Positions 35,480 to 50,030 of a stretch of DNA of 64,000 bases are shown here, one piece after another. Position 1 is the stretch's first letter, and each line of letters opens with the position of its first letter. The notes beneath the pieces are model-generated. The model was not told the DNA's origin, did not search any database, and was given only the letters and a program-made list of their open reading frames with translations. The position numbers were made by a program, and so were the translations under genes. This DNA comes from Paralvinella palmiformis (Eukaryota > Annelida > Polychaeta > Terebellida > Alvinellidae): NCBI GenBank assembly GCA_025642065.1, contig JAODUP010000113.1, forward strand, positions 558,501 through 622,500. Direction: 5' to 3'.

Positions 35480-37050
35480 GATATACTCACTCAGCGGTGT
35501 TATGATGACTGCCTTTTCTGAATCTTATATGAACTTTTTATTTACAGCGTTGACGTCAACAATTGAAGAACCCAATTCGTTGCCACGACTCTCCAGTAAC
35601 TCACAGCAAATAACTAACTTGTTTACGGTTCGTGTGCTCTTGCCTTGTTTGCTAGTTCATCTACTTCACGAGTAAGATGACGTTTTAGCTTTAAATCTGA
35701 TAGAAAATTGATATATCCACAAATAAAGAGATCATTAACGGTGCGTCTCATATGTTCTTTCCTCTGACTGAAGAGGATGTAGAGAGATGTTTTGTCTAAA
35801 CACCATTAGTGTACTTAGGAAAACATCTCGGCAGCAAATTGTTTCCAGGGGCCCACACGTGACTTGACTACAGACGCCAAAGCGACGGTTTATCTCCTCT
35901 TCTTAAGATATATCTCTCACATAACCTTGTTTCCGACATAACAACATAGTCAACAGCTGATTCTTGACCCCAGACCATTGGTTGTTGACCGATATGACTT
36001 GATATAAGTCACCAGCTGAAGGGTATTCTAAAACGTATACACAATTCTAGGCTAAATCTATAAGATTTATTGTAATATAAAACACGGAAGTATGATATCC
36101 TGTAACACATTTAGCCATAATTTGTCTTTTCCACGTGTAATTGGATGATTTTGTCTTGTTTTTATGTTACTATTTATGTATCTGTCTTAATTATTAATGC
36201 GTCATGTTTGTTGTTCCTTATTTTTTGTAGATGTTATTATCCACATTTATCCTATTATTATTATTATTAGTAGTAGTAGTAGTAGTAGTAGTCATAGTAG
36301 CACAATTATCATCATCATCATCACTATCATCATCATCATCATCCTCATTATCTTAACCAACATCAACATCATCCTATCACATGTCCTAACATTTCTTGTT
36401 TTTCGACATCTACAGCTAATATTGCACCCCAATAAACATCACCAATAATCTCTGAGATCGAAACACGTCATTGCCTTTATCTGAGGGATGGTTGGTCTTA
36501 TATCCATAGACCTTCTATAGGTATCAACCCCTCAGCCGTGTGAAATATGTATTATTAGTATTGAGGCTAAACCAGAAACACTATTGCTCACTGACTGTAT
36601 GATCTGTCACATACATTCTACGAGAAGAGTTAACTGATTTTGACAGTTATTATTTATCGTTTAGAGATCTGTAATCACGAGACAAAGCCCGCAAATTAAA
36701 CATCATTATATAATTGTCCAGTAAGATTCTTCAGTATTATTTTTCCAAAGACTAGACATATACTTACTCGGTTTAGCTGAAAGGGACATTTCGTAGAATA
36801 TTTTCTTATTGCGATAAAATGGCAATTGTCTGTTCTAATTTAGTCGATCTAAGCACTAGGAGTACAGATTCAAAGAGGATCATGTATCCGAATATTTTAG
36901 GTAACAGACGATAATGAAGATTCTGCAGAAGCCATAATTAGCACAAAATGAGTGTATAATAATGGAATAATGAAACGTAAGAAGTTAGCATAGCATCAAA
37001 TGAAAAACTAAGTTAGTAGGATGCGATATTCTAACTGATCAACTGAGGTA
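35480..37050. repeat. Diverged duplicated block, copy 2
   Basis: Partner of 27700-29240, in the same orientation about 7.8 kb away. It contains ATT/AGT and ATC arrays near 36255-36350 where copy 1 has GAT/ATC arrays (28455-28500). Confidence 0.65.
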
Positions 37051-37071
37051 TATAAAGTGGTTATAATATAT

Positions 37072-37258
<187 letters not shown>

Positions 37259-37264
37259 CTATCT

Positions 37265-38130
37265 ACATATATAAAGTGCCTTAATCTGTTTCTCGTGGTG
37301 GTCTCTTAAGAGGAATCAACTCTGTGATGATAGTTGCTGTCTTTGGTGAATGACCACATTTAATTCACATTCTTCAAATGCAATGGACCTTTGTAAAGGG
37401 AAGGCCGTGATCACGTCTATCAAAGAATATTTGTATTTGCTGGTAAGGCTATGGGTCTGTATTCCCTGGAGATCTTGGTTATCTGATATCTCCATTAACA
37501 TGTCAAGAAACATTAAGCTTTAATGTTGCATGTTAACGGTATTCGATAATGTTGGTTTGATTTATAATTGATGCACTTTTGTGGCACAAACATATTTCTG
37601 AGGTTCATTATTACAAATAAAGCAGAAATCACATATTTTCTATGAATCTATAAACAAAATATAATACCAGATTCAGGATTGATGACAACGTTGAAGTTAC
37701 CATATTAATTATCAGTATAATAAATTGTACATCACATTAAAATAAACAGTTGAGAAAATGTTTCTACTTATTTCATTTAAATTATGTCTCAATTATGTAT
37801 CCACTGGATTATTACATTTAATATTTAAGGCAATTCGCAGAAAACGAAACAGCACCACTAGTGTTCGTCTTGTTAAAGACGTAATCATACAGACATATGT
37901 GACGTCATCAGTATAAGTAACACCATAATGGTATTTACCATGTCTGTGATATAATAATCAACATCTGACTGAGTGTTGTCATGAGTTAGTTACCGAGAAT
38001 CAAATAATCGTTTTTTAAATGGATAAATGTTTCTTGCTGACGTCATTGTATCTAAGCCAATTTCGGTAAATACTTTAAAGTAAAGTTGACTTTGTTGAAG
38101 CATGATATTTATTATTTGTTTGCATTGAAC
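37265..38130. other. No recognised feature
   Basis: A minus-strand 65-codon frame (37316-37513) is GC-richer than its surroundings but unrecognised. Confidence 0.4.
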
Positions 38131-38264
38131 CACAGATCATACTACCCGTGTTCGAATCCCGGCGTGGGCATATCTGAAGGTTGTTTCGTCTTTCACTTCG
38201 TCTCATTTAGCCTACCTTGTGCACAAACGTGGCCGTAAAACACCAATCATCATCATCATTATAA
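38131..38264 (+). mobile_element. SINE family 1, 5'-truncated
   Basis: Begins within the tRNA-like head (accacagatcatactacccg), keeps the B box gttcgaatcccggcgtgggc and ends gccgtaaaacaccaatcatc with an ATC tail. The stretch ttaccttt..ggtcgctcggcccat is deleted. Confidence 0.9.
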
Positions 38265-38439
38265 ACTTTCTCCGTCTTTCGACGAAAATGCTCTAAAGAC
38301 TTTATCAGGCACTCACTTATTATTAATGTGAATACTTCGTTGTTTTTCATTTGATAAAACGTATCTTAATATATCACTGTTGTGTTACGCTATATAAGCT
38401 CTTAAATACAAGAACACTTTCGTACAATGTCCTGTATTA

Positions 38440-41400
38440 GAGATTCACGATTATCAAGGGTGTATCTTCGGTCCAGCAAACCATATGCTGAGACTTCTGG
38501 AATCTAACATGAAGAACATTATACAGAAAATAAAATGGGACTTTCCGTTGGAAAGATAGTACCACTGGACCAAAACTACAAGCAAACCAAGACAATATGG
38601 ACCGAATGAAGACAAGCATTCCACATACATACCTACTCAAAATTATGAAGCAGAATTGAGACCACCGCATTACAATCCTGTCTCATCTGGGTTGGTTCAT
38701 AACACCCAACTCTTTAATTCAACAAAGACTCTGGTCTCAAGTACAGCGAAGCGAACACAGCCAACAGTTTAAAGTTCATCACGGTTTTCATTAACTAACA
38801 CAACTGGTACGCACAATGCTACAAATGGTTGTAATCAATATCAGTTGCCAAAACCGGCCACTGAACCAGTCCCAAAGCAAGACACTCCTCCCAGATAGTT
38901 CCTCTCCAATGGAACACATATCTTGGATAATCTCGCATAGCATCAAATCACGACCTTCTTTAAACCAAGGGCACAGGAATCTGATATGTATAATGACAAT
39001 CCCCCTGCGCCCACGACCTACCGCGACATCAGTACAGTCATTATTGCTAATAACAGTGATGATAGTTCGTCATCCACGTCAACTCTGGATCCTATTCACG
39101 ACCTGCCACCTGAAGTACCAGATGAACTCAACACTTACATGTAGGATGTTTACCCAGCCTTTAACGTAGGCACGTGGAACGTCAATGGGTTGACTGATTA
39201 TAACTGTGTTTTAAGAATCCAATCTGCTATTTCTCTTAATGTTGATTTTGTATGTATGAATGAAACTCACCTACCAAAAAATAGTCCCATTAATATCAAT
39301 GGATTTACTTGGTTTGGTCATAATAGGCAAGTAAAACATGTGCGAGTCGATCGAGCTAGTGGGGGTGTAGATTGGTTGGTGACAATTCAATTTTACAAGA
39401 TTATACCTGTAATGTTATAGATAAGTCACTTGAAGGTGTTATATGTTTGAGTGTTCAACGCAAGATAAGCCATTTTTCTATTAACTTAGTAGCTTGTTAC
39501 CTACCACTAGAAAACAAAGGGTGGGGTAGAGATTGCACAAACATTGTTATACATGTATACAAGAGTTGATCTCATAATGTTTTGTGTGACTTTAATTCAA
39601 GAATTGTCAATTTTAATTATTGAATTGATTGGACTTTTTGAAAGATACGAAAACATGTATGTTAAATGGTAGACTTGAAGACCATCTAAATGATTTCACT
39701 TGTATTTACCACGAGGACAATCAATTGTAGATTATTGCATGAACAACTGGAATACTGTAAATCATTTAATTTTCATATACGTATAAATATTGTGGATAAA
39801 CTACATGATTTACTCTCTATGAAATGTAGGATCCCTGATCATTCAATTATTGTTACTGAGATAAATGTTGGATAAGCCAATGAAATGGTTATGGTTCTGA
39901 AGATGTTTGGTCAAATAGGGAACAAGAAAATACATGTGGTAAAAATACAGTTTTGATAACATTCCGGTTAATGTTATGAAATCTGAAACATGGAAAGAAT
40001 CCATTGGTAAAATAGCTGATATGAAAATTATTAAAAACCGCATCACAACAAAAAACTGATGGAATATATGAGTATTTTTGTAATACTTTGTATTCTGAAA
40101 TGGATCAGTATCTAAATATTCTGAACATGTTTCCACACAGCAAAAAAACGATGGAAACTCAGTAATAGCTTTATTGGAACAATCATTTGGCTGAATTATG
40201 GGAAACTCTAAAAATTAAAGTTCATAATAACAATAGATTTAGTACAAATACAGATGTATTGAACAGATGAAAAGATGATTTAATCTTCTTTACAATCAAC
40301 AAGAGGAGGGATTACATTACGATGAAGAATGTTATAACTAAGTTTTTGAATGAGACAGTAATATATAAAAAAATGCCACGGAAACTAATGATGTGGTTAA
40401 CAGTGACATTTCATACGATGAAATAGAAAAACTTGTATGCAAAGCCAAAAATAAAAAAGCCATGGGTATTAACTTGATACCAAATGAGGTTTTGAAACAT
40501 AAAACTTATAATTGCTTTATGGAATATTTTTTCGAATATTTTTCATCAATGGATTTCAACCAAACATATGGCTAAAGCCAATTATTACCCCTATTCCAAA
40601 ATATTTTGTACCGACCCATTCTTACCTCTTCAAAACCGAAGTATTAGTCTTCTCAACAATGTTTCCAAACAATACTCAGTTTAGTTTTTTAATTCCAGAA
40701 TAGTTGAATACTGTGAGTTCTTAGATCTTTTCTTTAGATGAACAAAAAGGATTTAGACAAAAAAGATCTCGTGAGGACCATATATTCGCATTAACAAGTT
40801 TAATAAATAAGCAATTGAATGCCAAACAAAATGTGTATCCTGCATTTATTGATATGGATTTTGTGTGGATCGAATTAATCGGAACCTATTAATGTTCAGG
40901 TTATTGCAATATAATATTGATAGCAAAATGTATAAAGCCATATATAATTTATACCACCACACTGAATTAAGTATCAAAATTATTCGTATGCTGTCTGACT
41001 TGTTCTTTGTTAGAAATGGGGTCCGTCAGGGGGATAATTTATCACCCACTCTGTTTTCATTGTTTATAAATGAATTGGCTAAGGAAACCAAAGCAATGAA
41101 TTTGGGGATTAAAATAGGCAATCGGCTCAGCAGTGTACTGTTATACGCAAATGGCACGGTCTTGCTGGCACCTAGATAAATATATTTACAGAGATTACTT
41201 GATAAAATGTCAAATTGGTTTATGAAATGGAGATTCAATGTTAACAAGTCAAAGTCTAAGGTTATTCATCTTAGGGGATCTAGAATTACCCAATCAATAC
41301 TTATTCTAAATTATGCGAAACAGGAGTTATTCCGATATTGGACTATGGTAGTGGAATACGGGGATATAGTTGTAATGACCATTCAGAAACAATACAGAAT

Positions 41401-42262
41401 AAATCAATTAGATACTATTTAGGGGTAAATAGTTTGACACCCCTACCAGCTTTCCATGGAGAGATGGGAAAACTGCAAACATAGAAAACAATTAATTATG
41501 TTCAGATTTTGGAACCGCTTAATTAAGATGAATCCAGAACGCTTGACCAAGTGTATTTTTTTGAACGAGTTTAACTCTGATGCACATAGAACAAATTGGA
41601 CAAATGAAATTATTTTTTTTTTTTTACAAAATTGATCTGCGTAATGTATATCAAAAGCAAAGGATATGTAAAATAAAATTAACCTTCCAGAATGAAGAAC
41701 ATTGGAAACATTATTTAATACATACACCTAAACTGAGACAATATGTGCGTTTTAAATTAAATTATGAAATGGAACCTTATATAAATCTAGTAAGTAAGAA
41801 ATTTGAACGATCCCTAATTGCTAAATTGAGATGTGGTATATTCCTTCTGAATGTAGAATTTTGCCGCTTTAATCAAACCAGATTGGAAGATAGATTGTGT
41901 ACAATTTGGGAGGAAGGTTTTATTGAGGGTGAAATTCATTTTGTGTGTGTATGCTCAAAATATCGAACAGAAAGAGAGAAAACTTCTACCTGAAAATTTA
42001 AAATAAATATCTAAATTTCAAACTTTTAAACACATTCGATAAATTTATTTATAGTATGAAGAATGCCAATCATCCTTTTGCCAATTTTGTAAATGTTATA
42101 TGGAACAAGAGAAGCTCTCTTTTATATAATTGAAATACAGGTAGCATTTATTCTCAAGGTCAGATATATGTAACTCACCAATAAGGCTGGGTGTATATTT
42201 ATTATTTGTTTTGTTGCCATGATGCGCTCTTGTCAGTATAATAAAAAAATTTGACTTGACTT
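38440..42262 (+). mobile_element. Near-complete but decayed LINE with ORF1 end, endonuclease, RT and zinc tail
   Basis: ORF1 remnants end in a Ser/Asp-rich, acidic tail and TAG at 39142-39144. ORF2 follows at once at 39145: an endonuclease start (FNVGTWNVNGL, FVCMNETHLP), RT fingers (40393-40575), then RT palm VRNGVRQGDNLSPTLFSLF with the catalytic box reading YANG instead of YADD. After it come KSKVIH (41245), LDYGSG..GY and IRYYLGVNSLTPLPAFHGEM (41340-41470), and CRFNQTRLEDRLCTIWEEGF with EIHFVCVC near 41860-41955, a C-terminal zinc-binding tail. Many frameshifts. The 3' end is aataaaaaaa followed by a short TTGAC repeat. The clade resembles elements common in molluscs and cnidarians, but this is inferred. 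Confidence 0.92.
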
Positions 42263-43329
42263 GTAGCCAGTAATTGGCTTGTCAGTTAGTGAGATAACAT
42301 TTTAATATGTCCATGACATGATATTGTTTTTCAAGGCAGGTGGTTGTGAAAGAGAATTTAAGGTATTTCTAAGGATGACATTACGAATTCGAGTTACTGT
42401 TTGCTGCTTAATACAATATGCATCAGTGTATATTCAGTTGGAACCAGATGCATAATATTCAGGTGTACTCATCTTTTGGAATTAGTAATGGGGGAGCTAC
42501 ATCGCAGATCTCCCAGATATTAAGTAAAACATTGAGGTTTTCTCTGAGTGGGATATTTCAGCCTTCAGTAAAATTCTTCTGGCCAATCAACTTAATACTA
42601 ATGGAATAAAAACTTAGAAAATTACTTTTCTACTGCCACATACAGCTGATCAAACCGATCCAATGATTATCCATTTCAGGTCAATTTTAATACAACATGT
42701 ATAAGTATACAGTTTAATTAAGTTTTCATTATAAGCATATGGAGCGGGTTGTCCAGGTAAGCGGAACCCAGTAGATAAATATTTATTTGATAAAATATCT
42801 AACATCGAGATAGAGTAAGATTTATATGGATTCTGTCTCAGTTACATGTAAATATTATTTGCTGGTTCTTATATCGTGATAGAGATCTCGGTGATTTGGT
42901 ATACGACAAATGTTATATGGTAGATTTCTATAGAGAGTTAGCTCATTATTCTAAATACCTGCTAGCAAACTGGTAATGATATTACAGGTGTGTTTGGTTA
43001 TTTATTGTACATATATGGAATAATGTACGCACAATCAAGATGATGACAAGACAGAGTGAGATATGCTAGTATGTGGTGGATGTGGACACAATGTGGTTAT
43101 CCGCAATCTTCTGAATAAATTGTTTCGATAAAAAAACGTACAAAGAAAACGTACTGTATCAGTATTGGTGTTGATCATAATAATAACATTACTGACATGA
43201 AGCTGATATTAATACAGTAAATATTGACATATATGGGGTGGCTAGAATATTGTTGGGATGTCTGATAAATTGACTGATTGTTATACATTGATAAACAGTC
43301 ATGTATAGCTAACAGTAATCACCAGGAAT
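42263..43329. other. No recognised feature
   Basis: AT-rich, no open frame or repeat recognised. Confidence 0.5.
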
Positions 43330-43784
<455 letters not shown>

Positions 43785-44189
43785 GGGATACACAACAGAG
43801 AGATTGATTTTGAAAATAAACATATTTAATATAGAATGGATGAATAGATAGAGATAAACAACATCAGATATTTTATTGTCCTTGTGTGTCATCGGGGGAG
43901 GTAATACGCTAACTAAATATGAAGAAAGAAATTTGATGACGAAATTATAAACACCCAGTCCGTGATCAAATGAACAAACCTTATCCATGTAAATGATATG
44001 ACGTAATTTAATATATGACTCGCCTGTACTCTGGCCTTACATTTGTGAGAGTATCAAGTATATTTAGTTATATGCGTCATTATAGTATCAAGGCCATTTC
44101 GTGAGTTGATATACTTATAAGAGATTAAATTAACGTTCAGTCTGACATCGTTCCTCTTTTTGAGTTAATTATCATTCTGAAATTGATTC

Positions 44190-44360
44190 TGCTTGTCATG
44201 TTTATCTGGCTGTCATGTTTATCTGGCTGTCATGTTTATCTGGCTGTCATGTTTATCTGGCTGTCATGTTTATCTGGCTGTCATGTGTATCATATTGTCA
44301 CGTTTATCTGGTTGTCGTGTTTATCGCGCTGTCGTGTTTATCGGGTTCTAATGTTTATCC
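44190..44360 (+). repeat. 17-bp minisatellite
   Basis: Five near-perfect units of TGTCATGTTTATCTGGC, then four or so degenerate ones (cacgtttatctggttg, cgtgtttatcgcgctg). The 71-codon frame across it is repeat-derived. Confidence 0.95.
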
Positions 44361-44614
44361 GTGTATCTAGAATGTTATTCCTCAAGGCCGTCAGATAGAG
44401 GTAATTCTGATCTAATGGTCACCTGACAATATGCTAGAATTCAAAGAAGTAGTTAGAGTGGCTATTTTGTAGTTGTGTTTGTGTGTTTGTGTGTGTCTCT
44501 GTGTATGTATGTTTGTCTTTTAACGTTTATGCGTCTGTATGTGAATGTCCGTGTAAATGTTTTTCTGTTTAAAATTTGGTTTTGCTGTTTAAAATATTAC
44601 ATTTCTTTATTCTC

Positions 44615-45390
44615 TTGAGATCTTAATAATAATAATAAAATAATAATTTAAAAATTTATAGCGCCAATATTCTCGAAGACACTCGAGCACCTAGTACAGG
44701 GGTTGGGCAAACTCATAGTCCAGGTACAATACAAAGTTCATCAACAAATGATCAGATGAAGTGGAAACTTAGAAACGACAAGCAAGTCTGAGATGGTGAG
44801 TTTTAAATGGTGACGAAAAGAAAGTATGCTATTTGATGACTTAACATGTTCAGAGAGTGAATTCCAAAGAGTAGGGAGAGCAACTGAAAAAGCACGAGTC
44901 TCGGCATAGGGTTTAATCCTGGGAAGAGACAACAAGTGAAAACCAGGAGAACAGATACCTCTGGCCTTGCGTGTTAGAGAAAGCATGGAAAATAGATATG
45001 AGGGCTCTCCTGAAGAAGGAGTTTGATAGGCAATGGAATAGCGTCGGAAAATGATGCGAGAATGAACAGGGTGTGAACAGGAGTGGGCCAGAATGAGAAA
45101 ACCGAGCAGACCGTGTGACAACCCTAGTTAAGCAGTTCTGAGCACACTGAGGTTTTTCAATATGCTTAGACGCGAAGTTATAAAGAAGCGAGTTGTTGCA
45201 ATCAAGCCTACTAGCTATGAGTTCTATAGCAATGGTTTTGGTGACTGAAAGGGAAATATAGCGATGAATACGACGAAGGTTACGAATATGATAGATGCAA
45301 GAGCGGCAAGTTAGAGAAATATGTTCTCTGAAATTAACAAATGTAATACCAATGACCAATGATGTTCGTAGGGAAGAAACGAACACGTTT
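44615..45390 (-). mobile_element. L2/CR1-like LINE 3' part
   Basis: Two overlapping minus-strand frames carry ISLTCRSCIYHIRNLRRI, LIASRLDCNNSLLYN, QNCLTRVVTRSARFSHS, then ETRAFSVALPTLWNSLSEHV and FRHHLKLTISDL: the classic order after the RT palm of L2. A 3' tail of ATA with a preceding GGCGCTATAAATT (minus strand) ends the element near 44620. One frameshift joins the two frames. Confidence 0.93.
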
Positions 45391-46755
45391 GCTGCGTTGT
45401 CTGGATGAACCTATAATAATGAAATCTGTTCAGCAAGGTATTTATTATTTCTTCAGTGCAATAGGCAACAGAAAAATGTAAATAAATCAGTTTAACATAG
45501 CGAATATTTACAACGAAACTGTAGCAAAATATTCGTCATTCATCAGGAGCAACACATTATGGTCCTAAGTCGATTACATCATAACGATAAGTGATGCCCA
45601 TTTAATAAAACATGTGAGACTTGTGTCTACTGTGTACTTAATGGTGAGTATAATTTTGCCTATGCTGTATAAATCTGTCTCTGCCTGTATATGTATCTGC
45701 CTAACTCTTTATTTGTTTGTGGGTGTATTTGTATATTTGTGTCTGTTTATCGGCTGGTTGGTATGCTAACTGAAGAGCAATGCAGCTGACACGTTAGGAC
45801 AGCCGAGTTATAACTATGTAAATTGAACAGATAAAAAAAATCTATAAAACTAAATCGAATTAAGCCATGTGTTACATTAGATAGAGAAATAACAAAGTTA
45901 TGTCTCCATCTAGTTATCTACATAGAATAATAATTCGTAAACACTCAAAATGTGTCATCCCCTTATGTCTAAATAAGATGACGAGAATACCTAACAAAGT
46001 TCCAAGTAAGATTAATATCGAAGTGACAACATGTCAGGCTCAAACTTAACACAATTATGCCCATATTTCAAGCCTGACTAACGTTTTCGGATGACTCATC
46101 TATCTACATTATTTAGACACCCTTCTGTCTAATAATTAACTTGTGAAGAACATATGGATTATTGTTGGCATTGAAATTTGTACACTTCTAAACTACAGCT
46201 AATTGTTAGGTACTCAGCATTAAACGTATATCCTACAATATTTTTGCATATCAATCTATCGTCTGTTTTACATTTATGGGATTTGACGTAAATGTTTTGT
46301 TTCCTAGCTGAATTATAATTTACTTATAGTAGCATTAGTTCACTGTAAATAGTATGAAAGAGGAATTTGATAACATTTGTTTTAATAAACTGATGTAGAC
46401 TTAACATTGGCGAAATAATCATGCACATGCTGCCGAAGTACTGCGTGTATGTGTGTTGTGTTATCCGTAAACGTTTATATGTGACCATTTCAAGAGAAGG
46501 CATATTTCTAATATTCCCATCGATCTGTTCCATATATTGGGAACTACAACAAGAACCATATGATCATCAGATGACTTGAGATGAGTCACAGGTATCTGTA
46601 ACAGTATTTGTTTGGATGACCTGAATTTCAAGGATGCAGATATCTAAGTGCCGTGCCATTGACAGATGTTAGAGGGGTTTTAGTAATTACTATGACTACT
46701 CTGTTTAACATATTTGTGTATATAAGTTAGAGTCATCAATATGTTTTGATATACA
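45391..46755. other. No recognised feature
   Basis: AT-rich; no coding stretch recognised. The 69-codon frame at 46324-46533 has no recognisable motif. Confidence 0.45.
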
Positions 46756-46760
46756 TCAGT

Positions 46761-46938
46761 ATGATGATGATGATTGATGTTTTACGGCCACTTTTGTGCA
46801 CAGGGTAGGCTAAATTGGCCGAGCGACCTCCAAAGGTAATGAGGCGAAGTCAAAGATGAAACAACCTTCAGATATGCCCACGCCGGGATTCGAACACGGG
46901 TGGTAGTGATCTGTGGTCCAACAAACTACCGCTAGACA
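46761..46938 (-). mobile_element. SINE family 1, minus copy
   Basis: Nearly intact inverse of the 53100 copy: GAT tail, gatgttttacggccac, gaccgagcgacctcc-type block, cgccgggattcgaacacggg and the A-box region ctaccgctagac. The last bases of the head are missing, replaced by sequence leading into a TA array. Confidence 0.92.
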
Positions 46939-46947
46939 ATTCACGTA

Positions 46948-46949
<2 letters not shown>

Positions 46950-46998
<49 letters not shown>
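46950..46998. repeat. TA microsatellite
   Basis: About 24 TA units directly beside a SINE head. Confidence 0.9.
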
Positions 46999-47002
<4 letters not shown>

Positions 47003-47089
47003 CCACCATCACCAGTAGTAGTAATATTTGTATTCCTTTAGTTTTTTTGTATTAATATCGTTGTTATTATTGTTATTGTTGTTGTTGTT

Positions 47090-49150
47090 GTTGTTACAAC
47101 CAATGAAGTTTGGCTACACGGCTCCTCTTATTCAGTGTACCATTTTATGTTATAATGTTTGTTACAAAATATCTCGACACCCAATTCCAAGATTTTGTTG
47201 ATGAATGTTTTTTGGTTTAGTATTGACTTGAAGTTAAAAAATAAGGCCTTTTTACGACATCATTTTGTCTGAATGCACACTGTCAACCATCACATCTACA
47301 TTTACTTCTCCTCCTACGCCTCCCCCTTCTCTTCCTACTCTTATTACTCTTACTACTACTACTACTACTACTACTACTCCTACTACTACTGCTTCATTCA
47401 ATACTGGGGTACTAATGTCTGTATTAACATTGAATTTCTATAGTTGAATTCCAAGAATGTTTTATTTTTAAGTTTAATTTGTAATTATCTAATTAGGAAG
47501 ATCTACATGTCGAGGAGATAGGTTAATGGCATAATAATAAAACATCATTATTAAAAAACAAACCAATAGGAAACACTCTGGATCAACTGCTCTAATTATA
47601 CAATAGCAACTTATCATTTCATAAAATTATGTTCGTAAGGATTTATTTATCTTCTGTTTGGTTAAAACATTATTTACTGGTGATGTATATTACCACTGTT
47701 GATATTGGATTTTTTAAAAGTATACCATCATTAAGGCGTTTTTTTTTGGTATTCGTAATGTTAGTTTTATTATGAAGATCAATGCCAAGTTTTAGCTTGA
47801 GAATATGAAGTTGACAACATCGACATTTATAGATAATATAATGTAGCCTAATATCCATTTTCTATTAAATAATCCATACGATAGCATAGTACTCTTTTGC
47901 TTGCAAGTCCCCTTGGTACAATTTTTGTTGTTGTATGTTACACATGTTAAACGAAGTCGCAGAGAAGTCTATAATATTTATCTTAAAAGCTTTATGAAAC
48001 CATTATGTGGGTGAACATAGTTTATCCCATCTCAGATGGTTATTAATCTGCTGCTTAACATCGTTGTTTTTAAATTGCATCCATACAACTTCATACAGCA
48101 TGTTAAAATAATCCAATAACTGTATGTCGTATAATTATCTCATTCTTGTGTTAAACTACACACAAGGAATGTCGCTTCCTCTAACTGATTATATGAATCT
48201 CGATTCTTTGCGGATAGATCAAAAGTGGCGGCTATCAAATGAAATGCAATTATCTGTCTTTTTGATTGAGGCCAATCTAAAAAAGAAGTGCTTAGAAACT
48301 AGCTATCTTATCAAATTCAATTATTCTGGATGTTGTATTGACACCAAAAAAAGTAACACATTTTCTAGAAATGTATATTGTTATAACATCAGCTGTTTTA
48401 CTGAAAGACAACCGACATTTTTAGTTGAATAAATCGCACCATAAAAGAAATATATCATATAAATTTGTCATTTAATATGATTTAATATGCAAAGTTTTAA
48501 AAACAGTATTATTTTGAATTTATTGTTTACGCTGTTCAACAAACAAACAAACTTCCTTGAAATCAAATTAATTACTAACAAAGTAGCTATTTTGCCATTA
48601 TGAAACTGGTTTTATAAAGGTTTAACATATTAACTTAATTGAATGAATGCTCCACTAAATGGCACTACACGATGGCTATATCTTTTTTTTAAATTTAGAA
48701 TCTGTTTCGGAAGGACAAGCCTTTGTTAAGCACTATAATTCTTATGATATAAATATTCTTTGAAATTCTTTCAGGTAAACAATTACAATTTCGGTTTGCC
48801 TTTTGTGCGAATTGTTACTTATAAAAATATTTTGTTTAATGATTGATTGTTTCCGTTGACTGTTGGAATTGCAGTTGTTGTTCCTAGATTCCATTGTTCT
48901 ATTTTAGTCATATCAGTTTTGTTTTAATTAAGACGTAATTAGTAGCAGTTGGAAGAGTTTGGGCAAGTTTTCCTGATTTTCCCATATGAGCAAAAAACAA
49001 TTTTATTTTGCTGTAATTACAGCGTTGCTTGAAATGTTTACTTTTAAACCTGAAAGTTCGGTATAAACTCTTTTTATGTATTGAATTATTGATAAGTATA
49101 GAAATTCCAGTAAAGTATAATATGAACCAAATTAACATATTACCATGTTA
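47090..49150. repeat. Diverged repeated block, copy 1 of 3
   Basis: Shares collinear anchors with 55240-56740 (accattttat..taatatttgt, tttggtttagt, tcgtaatgtta.ttt, gaaatcaaattaattac) and with 62470-63430 (tagtcatatca, ggtaattagtagc.gtt, attgtt-type spacing to aattccag). No gene is evident; a 102-codon frame at 48124-48432 is unrecognised. Confidence 0.55.
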
Positions 49151-49927
49151 CCAAGTCCATCAAGTTAGAATTTATAGGTAATAATATAATGAATATGCGA
49201 TATTATTTATCAGCTTATTTATATATTTTCTGCACATTTTTACCATTGCAGAGGGACGTCTCGATGTCTTATATCTGGTAGCGCAGTATGCCACAAATCT
49301 CAACCAATTAATCACTTACCTTATTTGTGTGTAGGATTGTTGTTGTTGATCTTGATGACGGGCTAAATGTTTAAATAATGTTATATATGTTTTAAAACGA
49401 AATTCTTTAAACGCGTTTCGCATCAGAAGATGTATGCTGTTTCTATGGCCCATAGTAGAAATATCCATTTTATGGCAACGATATTGGGATGACAGAACAT
49501 ATTTTAATGTATGAACGAAGACACAAGCTGAATATTACAAATGATAGCATCAATTAGACTTCCCAAATTTAACAGCATTAACTGTAATATTGTCGGCTGG
49601 CTTATAATTTAATTTTGCAAACCAATTATTAGAACAACTGGCTTAAGATAATTACGGACATATTGTAAATTAATTTCACATGGAAAAAAGGACGGAAGTA
49701 AAAATACCAATCTTTTTTCATGGATGATTCACAAACTATGCAATTTTTTATGCAAATGTGTTCTATGACTGTGCAAATATATGGCACGAACGCTTACACG
49801 TATAACCTAGCATGAAAAGGTTAATCATGTAGTTTTACAACTTAATTTGTATATGGCTTTAATTAATTGATTTGCAAAATTATGGCTCACCTTTAGATTT
49901 ACTGCTTTTATGTCCGTTGTTGCTGCT

Positions 49928-50030
49928 GTATGACTATTGTCGCGATCTTGTTCATGAAGGCAGTTTCTCATCAGATGAGGAACTTGGCAGAATTATTTCA
50001 CTCCTTGTGGCCGAAACAGATTGTTTGTAA
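49928..50030 (+). repeat. 103-bp repeat, copy 1
   Basis: Differs from 53515-53617 at two positions by eye. Runs from gtatgactattgtcgcgatc to gaaacagattgtttgtaa; flanks differ. Confidence 0.93.
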
